In this document: positions 1 to 7,101 of the stretch, in pieces
How the letters are laid out: each line of letters starts with the position of its first letter
Numbering within the stretch: position 1 is the first letter of the stretch
Origin: Clostridia bacterium
GTDB taxonomy: Bacteria > Bacillota > Clostridia > Christensenellales > CAG-138
Direction: 5' to 3'
NCBI GenBank assembly: GCA_017539215.1
Contig: JAFYHI010000026.1
Span: forward strand, 1 to 57,424
Length of the DNA: 57,424 nt
Notes under the pieces: model-generated
What the model saw: the letters and a program-made list of their open reading frames with translations, nothing else
What the model was told of the DNA's origin: nothing
Databases searched by the model: none
Translations under genes and position numbers: made by a program

Positions 1-530
1 AACAGTCAGTTTCGCAAGCATTGCGAAACTGCAGGCGTTCCGCTGTCGAAACCATTTTTTGCCGTCAACTGTGCGGAACGCTCTGTTCAGAATCAGATTG
101 CCCTTGCCTGAAGAGGTTTGGGCTCAGAACAGCGGATTTGCAAAGCAAATCCACAATGTTCCGCTGTATTCAGCAAGTATCCGTTTAAGTATTGCGGAAC
201 ATGGTGTTCTGAATCAGATTGCCGCTGTCAATAGACCACGAATGAAAACAGTCAGTTTCGCAAGCATTGCGAAACTGCAGGCGTTCCGCTGTCGAAACCA
301 TCTTTTGCCGTCAACTATGCGGAACGCTCTGTTCAGAATCAGATTGCCCTTGCGTGCAGAGGCCGGGGCTCAGGACAGCGGATTTGTCTGCAGATCCACA
401 ATGTTCCGCTGCATCGGTTTGTTTCCGATCAAGCAATGCGGAACATGGTGTTCTGAATCAGACTGCCCTTGCGTGCAGAGGCCGGGGCTCAGAACAGCGG
501 ATTTGCCCGCAGATCCACACACGGTCCGGC
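1..530. repeat. Tandem ~246-bp degenerate repeats
   Basis: The block starting at position 1 (AACAGTCAGTTTCGCAAGCA) restarts almost identically at 247, giving a period of 246 bp. The second unit diverges after about 400 and adds a third partial copy of an internal segment (CTCAGAACAGCGGATTTG occurs near 122, 370 and 488). Each unit is itself built from facing GCGGAAC/GTTCCGC half-sites, so the array is partly palindromic. Frames that stay open across it change reading frame between copies and have no ribosome binding site, so I read it as non-coding intergenic repeat. The array probably continues to the left of the window. Confidence 0.8.
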
Positions 531-542
531 CTCCCGCTGCTC

Positions 543-569
543 AAAAAAAGGAGCGCAGGCACGCGCTCC
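543..569 (-). terminator. Intrinsic terminator of the first zinc-ribbon gene
   Basis: Read on the minus strand, a GGAGCGC/GCGCTCC stem with a 6-nt loop is followed by seven T residues. It lies about 20 bp beyond the stop codon of the gene ending at 592. Confidence 0.8.
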
Positions 570-591
570 CTTCAGGCAATTCACACCGCGG

Positions 592-1032
592 TCAGTAGGT
601 ATAACCCATGCCGATCTCGATGTTTTCGAAAATATAACGCATCATGTGCGTCATAAACACCGCGTAAAGCACGATAAACACCACCGTCAGCACCATAACC
701 AATATGCTCACGATGATGCCCCAGGTGCTCAAACTGCGCATAGGGGTCTTGTACTCGCCGCTTTTTGCGCGGCCGAGCGCGATTATCGAGAGTATAAGCC
801 CGGCAAGCGGCACGCTGAACGCGGCGGCAAAACCGGCAATGGCAAAGCCGTTCATACCCCTTGGGGGCTCTGCGGCAGCCTTTACCGGAGTCTCGGCCGT
901 GTGTATGGGATATACCGTCGGCTCGGCGGCACGCGCGGGCTCGTTGACGGCGTCCGCCCTTGTCGCCCCGCAGCCGGGGCAAAAGAGCGCCTCATCCTCA
1001 AGCCTGCTTCCGCAGAATTTACAATAACTCAC
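592..1032 (-). CDS. Zinc-ribbon membrane protein (DUF4190-like)
   Basis: This 146-residue protein opens with a short zinc ribbon, CKFC then CPGC (residues 4-7 and 18-21), followed by an Ala/Pro-rich linker and two hydrophobic segments at about 61-85 and 103-128. The arrangement is typical of small zinc-ribbon membrane proteins with a DUF4190-like domain, whose function is unknown. The start is GTG at 1030-1032, chosen because GGAGGAACGACT precedes it at good spacing and the zinc ribbon begins immediately. The next gene upstream (1071-1424) is a clear paralogue with the same architecture, so the pair probably arose by duplication and may be co-transcribed. A strong terminator follows. Family placement is moderately sure; the role is not known. 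Confidence 0.8.
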   Translation of the reverse strand: MSYCKFCGSRLEDEALFCPGCGATRADAVNEPARAAEPTVYPIHTAETPVKAAAEPPRGMNGFAIAGFAAAFSVPLAGLILSIIALGRAKSGEYKTPMRSLSTWGIIVSILVMVLTVVFIVLYAVFMTHMMRYIFENIEIGMGYTY

Positions 1033-1070
1033 AGTCGTTCCTCCTTAAAACAGGCTACCCTGAGTGCGGA

Positions 1071-1424
1071 TCAATAGTTGATCTGGCCGATACCCTTGGC
1101 TACAGCCACACCGATAATGATAATGTACGCGATCCAGAATATCGTCATGAGTATGCTGACGACAAGACCTGCCGTGGCAAGAGGGCCAAGGGGATTCCTG
1201 TACTGGCCGGACTTAGCGCGCTTCTTGGCGATGGCGCTGACGATGATGCCGGGGATGCCGATGAAGGAAAGACCCATGCCGACGATAGCCATAACGTTCA
1301 GGCCCTGAGGGGGCTGGTTGGGATCAACGACCTGCGCAGCAGCGGCGGTATTCTCCGCGCCGCATACAGGGCAGAAACGGGTGGTGTCGTCCATCTGGGC
1401 GCCGCATTTTTCACAATAGCTCAT
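1071..1424 (-). CDS. Zinc-ribbon membrane protein, paralogue
   Basis: The 117-residue product starts MSYCEKCGAQMDD, with zinc-ribbon cysteine pairs CEKC and CPVC, then two transmembrane segments (about 43-65 and 83-110) separated by a basic KKRAKSGQYRNPLG loop. The same loop, in the form GRAKSGEYKTP, occurs in the neighbour at 592-1032, which shows common ancestry. The ATG at 1422-1424 follows TATGGAGGTATATT. An in-frame upstream extension to 1592 is possible but crosses a good promoter and lacks any conserved feature, so I rejected it. The function is unknown. Zinc-ribbon proteins of this kind are common in Clostridia and are thought to act at the membrane. Confidence 0.82.
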   Translation of the reverse strand: MSYCEKCGAQMDDTTRFCPVCGAENTAAAAQVVDPNQPPQGLNVMAIVGMGLSFIGIPGIIVSAIAKKRAKSGQYRNPLGPLATAGLVVSILMTIFWIAYIIIIGVAVAKGIGQINY

Positions 1425-1454
1425 AATATACCTCCATATAAGCTGTATATTCTT

Positions 1455-1483
1455 ATTGTACAACAGGTGCGCCCTGCTGTCAA
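1455..1483 (-). promoter_or_regulatory. Sigma-A-type promoter for the zinc-ribbon pair
   Basis: On the minus strand TTGACA (1478-1483) and TACAAT (1455-1460) are separated by 17 bp, about 30 bp upstream of the ATG at 1424. Confidence 0.7.
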
Positions 1484-1663
1484 TGCAAAAATAGGCGTTT
1501 TCCTGAAAATACGGCAGATTTATGAAACAGCGGCAAGCGCCCGACCGCGCCGTGAATTGAAGCATTTCACGCGCGCGTACCGCCCACGTCAATGCCGTCC
1601 CCGTAATTGCGGCTCACCGGATTTGATTTGTGAAAATATACCGCCGATTTTCCGATTTTGGTG

Positions 1664-1692
1664 TTGACAAAGCCCATCCCGGGGATTATAAT
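1664..1692 (+). promoter_or_regulatory. Promoter of tRNA-Leu
   Basis: A consensus TTGACA (1664-1669) and TATAAT (1687-1692) with a 17-bp spacer lie 20 bp upstream of the mature tRNA 5' end. Confidence 0.85.
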
Positions 1693-1712
1693 ATCATTCG
1701 CAATCAAATTTT

Positions 1713-1795
1713 GCGGTCGTGGCGGAACAGGCAGACGCGTACGTTTGAGGGGCGTATGGGAGACCGTATGGGTTCAAGTCCCATCGACCGCACCA
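1713..1795 (+). tRNA. tRNA-Leu (anticodon GAG), CCA encoded
   Basis: A class II tRNA can be folded directly. The acceptor is GCGGTCG (1713-1719) with CGACCGC (1785-1791); the D arm is GCG..CGC with an AGGCAGA loop. The anticodon stem TACGT/GCGTA has loop TTGAGGG, giving GAG as positions 34-36. A long variable arm is present, followed by T stem ATGGG/CCCAT with loop TTCAAGT. The discriminator A and CCA are genomically encoded. The GAG anticodon reads CUC/CUU leucine codons. A strong promoter lies just upstream and a terminator begins at the next base. The last 21 nt are repeated at 1964-1984. Confidence 0.95.
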
Positions 1796-1833
1796 CTGAA
1801 AAAGGCAGGACTCGTTCCTGCCTTTTTCAGTGG
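1796..1833 (+). terminator. Terminator after tRNA-Leu
   Basis: CTGAAAAAGGCAGGA and its inverted copy TCCTGCCTTTTTCAG form a long stem with a run of T in the 3' arm, immediately after the CCA end. Confidence 0.85.
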
Positions 1834-1963
1834 TATTGTTATTGAGGGGACTTGAAGGGCGGATCAGCAAAGCATCCTGTGGATGGTTTGCCCGCCCCCG
1901 GGTTTTGTCAAAAGGCGCGAGGGCGCAGCCGGAGTGCAAGCCCGAGACGCATCTTATGCAAAA

Positions 1964-1984
1964 CAAGTCCCATCGACCGCACCA
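1964..1984 (+). repeat. Duplicated tRNA-Leu 3' end (candidate attachment site)
   Basis: These 21 nt are identical to the T loop, T stem, acceptor strand and CCA of tRNA-Leu (1775-1795). The sequence upstream (1835-1963) shows no tRNA homology, so this is not a second tRNA gene. A copy of a tRNA 3' end next to the gene is the classical mark left by tRNA-targeting integrases. Confidence 0.7.
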
Positions 1985-2015
1985 AAAACCGGGTTTTCTC
2001 AACCCGGTTTTTTCT
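1985..2015 (+). terminator. Intrinsic terminator
   Basis: AACCGGGTT/AACCCGGTT stem with a 5-nt loop and a TTTT tail, directly after the duplicated tRNA end. Confidence 0.75.
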
Positions 2016-2238
2016 ATGCTTAAAATGTCTAAAACCTAATGATCACAAGGCTTTTTTGAGGCTCCTCATTTTGACTTGGATCAGCTTGAGATCGCTAAAA
2101 ACAAGCTGCGTTGCACACCGGTTGCACACGGTATTAAGTTTGGTTTTCTCCGCCATCTATCATCTTTTCGGTTCAAAGCGTGATTCTGCTGCACACTATT
2201 TGAAGGATCGAGCCTTTCATATCGAGATTCTTCTTGTC

Positions 2239-2304
2239 CGTACATTCGTCATGACGGTTTCAAGCTGTTATCATATCCTCAGAAACAAAAAAAGGAGGAT
2301 AAAC
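2239..2304 (+). repeat. tnpV leader, copy 1 (inverted partner at 11666)
   Basis: The segment preceding tnpV contains ACATTCGTCATGACG and a core from 2269 to 2304 (TATCATATCCTCAGAAACAA, then the AAGGAGG ribosome binding site and ATAAAC). The core occurs again, inverted and nearly identical apart from a 2-nt shorter A run, at 11666-11699. The related ACATTCGTCA motif lies outside the core in both copies. Confidence 0.8.
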
Positions 2305-2306
2305 GC

Positions 2307-2657
2307 ATGGACATCACTTACACCAAGCACGGAGACTATTACTATCCAGACCTCGCACTCCCTCCCCAGCCGACCGGGGATATCGGCCGTTTCGGGCGTA
2401 TGCGGAAGAAGTATCTCAAGGTGTACCAGCCCGACACCTTTGCGTTGATGCTAATGGAGAACACCCTGACGCAACATCTCATCGATATCGACCTACAGGC
2501 CAAGGAACAGATTGGCCTCATTACCTCTCGGCTCGCCAAAGCCGAAGGCGTGACCGAAGACCTCAAAGCCCGCGATCAGCTCGAATGGATTCGAGCAATG
2601 AACTCCTGCCGCGCAAGAGCGGAGGAACAAGTCGTGCGTGACCTCATACTATTATAA
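2307..2657 (+). CDS. tnpV: TnpV-family transposon-encoded protein
   Basis: The 116-residue protein begins MDITYTKHGDYYYPDL and continues with IGRFGRMRKKYLK and AKAEGVTEDLKARDQ, then EWIRAMNSCRARAEE. These are recognisable blocks of the TnpV family found on Clostridial mobile elements of the Tn4451 kind; its biochemical role is not established. The length matches the family, so it seems intact. The ATG follows AAAAAAAGGAGGATAAACGC, a strong ribosome binding site. No serine recombinase or other transposition gene is next to it, so this is probably a remnant of an element. The same leader occurs inverted at the far side of the restriction-modification island. Confidence 0.88.
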   Translation: MDITYTKHGDYYYPDLALPPQPTGDIGRFGRMRKKYLKVYQPDTFALMLMENTLTQHLIDIDLQAKEQIGLITSRLAKAEGVTEDLKARDQLEWIRAMNSCRARAEEQVVRDLILL

Positions 2658-2724
2658 AACCGTCTTAGCCTTACAGAAGCTCTGATCCACACTCGCCGCT
2701 TTCTATTCATTAGGCAATATAAAC

Positions 2725-2760
2725 AACGGCTGTATCGGGTTTCCCGGTACAGCCGTTTAT
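2725..2760. terminator. Hairpin between tnpV and hsdM
   Basis: AACGGCTGTATCGGG pairs with CCCGGTACAGCCGTT, with short T-rich flanks on both sides. It sits 12 bp beyond the hsdM stop and probably ends the type I operon on the minus strand; it may also serve tnpV. Confidence 0.65.
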
Positions 2761-2771
2761 CGTTATTGTTA

Positions 2772-4256
2772 TTATTTCAGCTGAGCTTTCAGCTCCCGGA
2801 AGCTTTCCAGTGCGCTTTGCAGGTTTTCGATGATCTCATCGGCGAGCACGTCGGGCGAAGGCAGATTATCCAGATCTGCAAGGGATTTGTCCTTGATCCA
2901 GAAGATATCGAGGCTGGTCTTGTCCCGCCCAAGTATTTCCGCAATATCGAACTTGCGCCAGCGGCCGTCGGGGTTTTCTTCGCTCCATGTTTCGGTGCGC
3001 TCAAAGCGGTTCTCCGGGTGATAGCAGGCGATGAAATCCCGCAGGTCGGAATACTGCATCGGGTTCTGCTTCAGCGTGAAGTGGACGTTGGTGCGGAAAT
3101 CATAGATCCAAACGGTCTTGGTCTGCATTTCGGGGCCGGCGGGGCGCTTGTCAAAGAAAATGACGTTCGCCTTTACGCCGGGCTTGTAGAAGATGCCGGT
3201 GGGCAGACGCAGGATCGTATGCAGGTCGGTGGTCTGCAGCAGCTTTTTGCGGACGATCTCGCCCGCGCCGCCCTCGAACAGCACGTTATCCGGCACGACT
3301 ACGGCGGCCTTGCCCGTCGCTTTCAATATCGTATTGATGTGCTGTACGAAATTGAGCTGCTTATTGCTGCTTGTCGTCCAGAAATCCTGACGGTTATAGA
3401 CGAGGTCTTCCTCCTCCTGCTCGCCTTCCTCATTGGTGAACGTGAGGGAGGATTTCTTGCCGAAAGGCGGATTGGTCAGCACGTAATCCACGCGGTAGCC
3501 CGGATCGGTCAGCAGCGAATCCCCGCGGGTAACGGGCACGGCGCCGTAAATATCGCCGATGTTGTGCAGATACAGATTCATCAGGCAGAGCTTGAAGGTG
3601 GAGGCGACAAGCTCATTTCCGTAGAACGTGCCGTTCTTCAAAAACTCCTTCTGTTCGCGGTCAAGCGAATAATTGGCGGGATCGGCAAGGAACGCCTGCG
3701 CCGCAAGGAAGAAGCCGCCGCTGCCGCAGCAGGGATCCGCGATGGTCTTCATAGGCTCCGGACGGATGCAGGCGACCATTGCCTGTATCAGCGCGCGGGG
3801 CGTGAAGTACTGTCCTGCGCCGGATTTGACATCCTCGGCGTTCTTCTGCAGCAGGCCCTCGTAGATCTCGCCCTTAACGTCCGAGGACATGGATACCCAC
3901 TTTTCGCGGTCGATCATCTGCACGATGCGGTAGAGTATCGCGGCGTTTGAGACCTTGTTGATCGCCCCCTGGAATATCTGTCCGAGTATGCCGCCCTGTT
4001 CGCCTAACGTTTCAAGCGTCTTTTTGTACTGCGCCTCCAGCTCCGCTCCGGTGAGGGTGTTCATATCCGTCCAGCCGCAGCCCTCGGGAATGCCGGTCTT
4101 TTTGTTATACGGCGGCCTGGAATACTCATCCGACATTTTCAGAAAGATGAGATAGGTAAGCTGCTCCAGATAGTCGCCGTAGGAAACGCCGTCGTCACGC
4201 AAGGGGCCGCACATGCCCCAGACTTTTGAAATGATGGATGAAGATTGATCAGGCAT
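2772..4256 (-). CDS. hsdM: Type I restriction-modification DNA methyltransferase subunit
   Basis: HsdM transfers a methyl group from S-adenosylmethionine to N6 of adenine at the site chosen by HsdS, and is needed for both modification and restriction by the R2M2S complex. The 494-residue product has an N-terminal helical domain, the FTPR segment at 152-155, motif I DPCCGSGG at 174-181 and catalytic motif IV NPPF at 262-265. The C-terminal part (about 330-490) is the usual HsdM tail. Its ATG overlaps the end of the cyclase-fold gene by 8 nt, indicating translational coupling. It is unusual that hsdM is the last gene, separated from hsdS by two accessory genes. The gene is GC-rich like the chromosome, whereas the genes before it are AT-rich. 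Confidence 0.95.
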   Translation of the reverse strand: MPDQSSSIISKVWGMCGPLRDDGVSYGDYLEQLTYLIFLKMSDEYSRPPYNKKTGIPEGCGWTDMNTLTGAELEAQYKKTLETLGEQGGILGQIFQGAINKVSNAAILYRIVQMIDREKWVSMSSDVKGEIYEGLLQKNAEDVKSGAGQYFTPRALIQAMVACIRPEPMKTIADPCCGSGGFFLAAQAFLADPANYSLDREQKEFLKNGTFYGNELVASTFKLCLMNLYLHNIGDIYGAVPVTRGDSLLTDPGYRVDYVLTNPPFGKKSSLTFTNEEGEQEEEDLVYNRQDFWTTSSNKQLNFVQHINTILKATGKAAVVVPDNVLFEGGAGEIVRKKLLQTTDLHTILRLPTGIFYKPGVKANVIFFDKRPAGPEMQTKTVWIYDFRTNVHFTLKQNPMQYSDLRDFIACYHPENRFERTETWSEENPDGRWRKFDIAEILGRDKTSLDIFWIKDKSLADLDNLPSPDVLADEIIENLQSALESFRELKAQLK

Positions 4257-4965
4257 TCCTATTCTCCTCGTAATCTATAAGCTTTTTAATAGCCCTTTTA
4301 ATATTCGTCTGCAAGTACAAATACTTTTCTTTTACAGAGGCGTTTGTTTCTGCATCAACTCTGTCAAACACGAATTGTGCAAACCGTTTCCATTCATCGC
4401 GCTCATGGCTCAAACCGTAGAAAAGGTAAAGGTAGTCTATTGCAACAAAAGCATCCTCATCATCAAAAGTGAATCGCTTGATATAGTCCAACCCCTGCTC
4501 ATTCAAACCGGTGCATTGTTTAATTAATTCCTTTGTCATAATGATACGAGGATAATTTGCCGTTTCTTCCTGCATTAAATATGCATCAACAAAGCCTTGT
4601 CCGAAAACAATATCGTTCTCGGCATATAGGTTACCGCGCACAATAGCTCCGCGTATTATAACAGGCTTGTCTTGTCGCGACAACCTTACCTGGAAATAGT
4701 TGCAAGTTGCAATTAGTCCGGCAAGCGCATTAGGTACCGATGCTTCAACATAGAAGCAAATGCTGTCGGACATAACTTTTCTTTTTACAAGGGCAGGATC
4801 TATGAGATATTCGCCTGTTTTATTAACCGTAATATACCAATCCTCCTGAATTCTATCAAATAATCCGGCAATGTATTCATACAGATCATTTCTTTTTTCC
4901 TTCAAGAGTGCCTTGAACCCCAACAAATCAAGAAAGGCAATATAGCAATCTATGAATTCTCGCAT
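4249..4965 (-). CDS. Class III nucleotidyl-cyclase-fold protein in the type I RM operon
   Basis: This 238-residue protein is not a known Hsd component. Its landmarks match class III nucleotidyl cyclases: FLDLLGF near the N-terminus (Asp13) and MSDSI (Asp67) fit the two metal-binding aspartates, and IRGAIVRGN followed by FGQGFVDAYLMQEE (121-134) and YPRIIMT fits the strand/helix that closes the active site. The places of the canonical transition-state Asn and Arg appear to be Asp127 and Met130, so catalytic activity is uncertain. Related stand-alone cyclases include the Pycsar antiphage enzymes. The start at 4965 is preferred because it sits directly after the nuclease gene stop (TGATATG); an in-frame ATG at 4989 would add 8 residues. 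The gene is AT-rich compared with hsdM and hsdR. Fold assignment is moderate; function is inference. Confidence 0.6.
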   Translation of the reverse strand: MREFIDCYIAFLDLLGFKALLKEKRNDLYEYIAGLFDRIQEDWYITVNKTGEYLIDPALVKRKVMSDSICFYVEASVPNALAGLIATCNYFQVRLSRQDKPVIIRGAIVRGNLYAENDIVFGQGFVDAYLMQEETANYPRIIMTKELIKQCTGLNEQGLDYIKRFTFDDEDAFVAIDYLYLFYGLSHERDEWKRFAQFVFDRVDAETNASVKEKYLYLQTNIKRAIKKLIDYEENRNA

Positions 4966-4966
4966 A

Positions 4967-5557
4967 TCAGTTTTTACCTTTCTCCGCATAAATTTCCGTT
5001 ATGTATTTCGCTATCATTGAAGTCGTAGGGAACACCTGTTTTCTCTCGTCTGTCGCTGAGTTGGCGCAAAAGACAGGATATCTGCGAAGGATTTCTTCTT
5101 CCAAAGGAAGGCCGGAGTCCGTTCCACTGCTATAGCTATGGAATCTATCACATGTATTCATAACTTCTATCAGCGTGATACCATGTTCTTCCGCGAAGCG
5201 AATTGCACCACTCTGAAATTGAGCTGTTGTCATCAGGATACCCTTGTGGGAGCCCGTGCTTTGCAATCTGCTGTATAGCAATTCGACTCGCTCCCTTTTT
5301 ACCGGGCTATTGTATTGCTTGCACTCTACAAGCACTTTTATCTTGCTACCACCAAAGATAGTAAACTCGGAATAAACATCCACCTGATAGTCACCATCAT
5401 GCGCTTTTACAATCTCATTGTGTGAGATGACAAAATTATCAAGATGCATTTCTTCCGCATACCCGCGCAGAACCATGAGGCAGCATTCCTCGAACTCGAC
5501 AGATGATAGTTCCTTTACATCTTTTCTGTAGTACTCCCGTATGTTAATCCTTGGCAT
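4967..5557 (-). CDS. Mrr-like restriction endonuclease (PD-(D/E)XK)
   Basis: The 196-residue protein carries an Mrr_cat-type nuclease core: QVDVYSEF with Asp60, then VLVECKQY with Glu78 and Lys80, followed by RLQSTGSHKGILMTTAQF and GAIRFAEEHGITLIEV. That is the standard order of the Mrr/NucR-like PD-(D/E)XK fold, in which Asp, Glu and Lys bind metal and cut DNA. Residues 1-50 form a helical lead-in, and about 60 unrecognised residues follow the nuclease core and may be a sensor or partner surface. ATG at 5557 is preferred over a TTG two codons upstream because GGAAG lies 7 nt before it. It sits 12 nt after hsdS and directly before the cyclase-fold gene, so all are one transcript. Confidence 0.8.
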   Translation of the reverse strand: MPRINIREYYRKDVKELSSVEFEECCLMVLRGYAEEMHLDNFVISHNEIVKAHDGDYQVDVYSEFTIFGGSKIKVLVECKQYNSPVKRERVELLYSRLQSTGSHKGILMTTAQFQSGAIRFAEEHGITLIEVMNTCDRFHSYSSGTDSGLPLEEEILRRYPVFCANSATDERKQVFPTTSMIAKYITEIYAEKGKN

Positions 5558-5569
5558 AAACAACTTCCT

Positions 5570-6727
5570 TTACAAGCGTCCTTCAAAAGCGTCTTTCAGA
5601 ATGCTCTGCCGCATGGCTTCGGACTGCTGCAAAGCCATATCTATTGTCTGATCGATACTGTCGCAGACAGATAGGCGAGATTCAATTACTGTAACCAATC
5701 TTTTTTGCTCGTTAATTGATGGAATAGGTACTAACGCATTTCCCACATCGGTTTGATTTATACTGGCCTGATTTACTGCTTGCTTTGCGTTTTTTGTAAG
5801 TTCTTTTCTCCCGCTGTGAGAAGAAAGATAATAGGTAATCCAGTCTCCTTCGACCTTGTCAGTATCCAGCTTGATACGCATCATATTGCTTTCAAAGACA
5901 GTCGGTTCGATCAAGCTCCGAACCAGCGCACATTTTCCCAAATATGGCATAGAATTAACTCGGTTAACAACGAGATCACCAAGCTCCAGCCTGTATCGTT
6001 CTATTTCTTCCGCAGAAAGATTAACTCGCTTAAAGCTATAATCGCTCAGAATAAATCCATCATAGAATCCATCAATTCGCAGAATTGGCGTACCATTATC
6101 ACAATAGTCACTCTTTGGTTTATATAAGCCATTCTGTGGGGAGCCGAGAATAGCAGCCCGAAGCGGGTGATAAAAAGAAGCTTCAATGGAATCAAACGCC
6201 TCTTTCAGCACGGCCTGCCGATACACCGCAAGTTGGGCTTTTGTTTTCTTCAGCGTTTCCACACCGGCGTCGAGCTCGGAGAACATTTCCTCGATCCGGG
6301 CAACGATGCGCGCCTGCTCGTCGAGTGATGGAACAGGGATGTCAAGATTCTTTACAACATCCTGCGTTATAGCCTTAAAAGTAGTGCCTGTGCCTTTAGA
6401 GGCCAACTGTGCTTCAAAATACCGAAAGTACAGTAGAACGTATCGCGTAAGCAACTTATCAGATGGACGAATCGCAGTAAGACCTCTGCCGATGCAAACT
6501 GTACATGGCGCAAGGTTTGTTGGGCCAACCGGGGCGCGCACCGATAGCAAAATATCTCCTTTTTCAGCGACTTTGGTTGGCTTGCTGCAATAAACGCGTA
6601 TAGTTGGGTATAGCGATCCAAAGTCCGCTTTACCCTGAAAAAACGGTAAGCCGACTCCTTCTCTATTATAATATTTCGATTCCGGCGACTGACCGGCGAT
6701 TATTATGCAACAGTCCTTAAGCTTCAT
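5570..6727 (-). CDS. hsdS: Type I restriction-modification specificity subunit
   Basis: HsdS holds the two target recognition domains that set the DNA sequence recognised by the type I complex. The 385-residue protein shows the expected internal repeat. The first target domain ends in IPVPSLDEQARIVARIEEMF and a long helix to about 175. The second starts near 200 and ends in VPIPSINEQKRLVTVIESRL and a C-terminal helix finishing LKDAFEGRL. Both conserved helices are present, so it looks full length. The ribosome binding site is weak and the gene starts 13 nt after the preceding stop, so coupling is likely. The gene is clearly more AT-rich than hsdR and hsdM, consistent with exchange of specificity genes. 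No inverted repeats or second hsdS suggest phase variation. Confidence 0.93.
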   Translation of the reverse strand: MKLKDCCIIIAGQSPESKYYNREGVGLPFFQGKADFGSLYPTIRVYCSKPTKVAEKGDILLSVRAPVGPTNLAPCTVCIGRGLTAIRPSDKLLTRYVLLYFRYFEAQLASKGTGTTFKAITQDVVKNLDIPVPSLDEQARIVARIEEMFSELDAGVETLKKTKAQLAVYRQAVLKEAFDSIEASFYHPLRAAILGSPQNGLYKPKSDYCDNGTPILRIDGFYDGFILSDYSFKRVNLSAEEIERYRLELGDLVVNRVNSMPYLGKCALVRSLIEPTVFESNMMRIKLDTDKVEGDWITYYLSSHSGRKELTKNAKQAVNQASINQTDVGNALVPIPSINEQKRLVTVIESRLSVCDSIDQTIDMALQQSEAMRQSILKDAFEGRL

Positions 6728-6740
6728 TGATCAATATTCT

Positions 6741-7091
6741 TTATACGCTAAACCGAGTCTTGCAATTGTGACAGTATGCACTTCTGTGAGGGGTGCCTTC
6801 ATCAAGAATTCTCATTTGAATCAAATGCCCTTCTTTTCCCCAACAATTAGCGCAATAAAAGACTTCAGGCTGTTCACCTTTTAGCGTCAAATACGGTTGA
6901 GGATGCCGTATAATTCTTGCATCGAGATCTTTAGCCTTCTTAAGTTCACGGTTTTCGTCTTTAAGTCTTGATATTTCAGCCTGCAAATCAAGCGCTTGCT
7001 CGCAAAGATCTAAAAGCTTAATATAAAGATCAACATTATCCGCTTTCTGGAGAACCTTTGCAACATCCTTTATTCCTTCGTATAAACCCAT
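6741..7091 (-). CDS. Small coiled-coil zinc-ribbon protein in the RM operon
   Basis: The 116-residue product starts MGLYEGIKDVAKVLQKADNV, continues as a heptad-rich helix (about 28-58, with ALDLQAEISRLKDENRELKK) and ends in a zinc ribbon made of CANC and CHNC. I do not assign a function; such proteins occur beside restriction-modification genes and in phage-related regions. ATG at 7091 follows GGAGGCAAACA. A longer in-frame start at 7118 would overlap the hsdR coding end without a ribosome binding site. It begins 10 nt after hsdR and ends 13 nt before hsdS. The C-terminal sequence FYCANCWGKEGHLIQM looks like a structural metal site, perhaps for nucleic-acid or protein contact. Confidence 0.75.
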   Translation of the reverse strand: MGLYEGIKDVAKVLQKADNVDLYIKLLDLCEQALDLQAEISRLKDENRELKKAKDLDARIIRHPQPYLTLKGEQPEVFYCANCWGKEGHLIQMRILDEGTPHRSAYCHNCKTRFSV

Positions 7092-7101
7092 TGTTTGCCT
7101 C

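Noticed and set aside
1-530. CRISPR array
   Set aside because: Units are about 246 bp and lack short repeats with unique spacers; no cas genes occur in the window.
59-1077. Long open frames across the left repeat array
   Set aside because: They follow the repeat in shifting frames, lack ribosome binding sites and show no family resemblance.
1852-2448. 198-codon frame over the duplicated tRNA end and tnpV
   Set aside because: It crosses a terminator and overlaps tnpV in another frame; no domain is recognisable.
2766-3950. Large plus-strand frame opposite hsdM
   Set aside because: It is the antisense shadow of hsdM; GC-rich codon bias of the real gene keeps the opposite frame open. The same applies to long antisense frames over hsdR, the NaPi/PhoU genes, pyrB, ileS and ychF.
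5570-6727. Phase-variable hsdS inversion system
   Set aside because: Only one hsdS copy is present, with no inverted repeat pair or adjacent recombinase gene.
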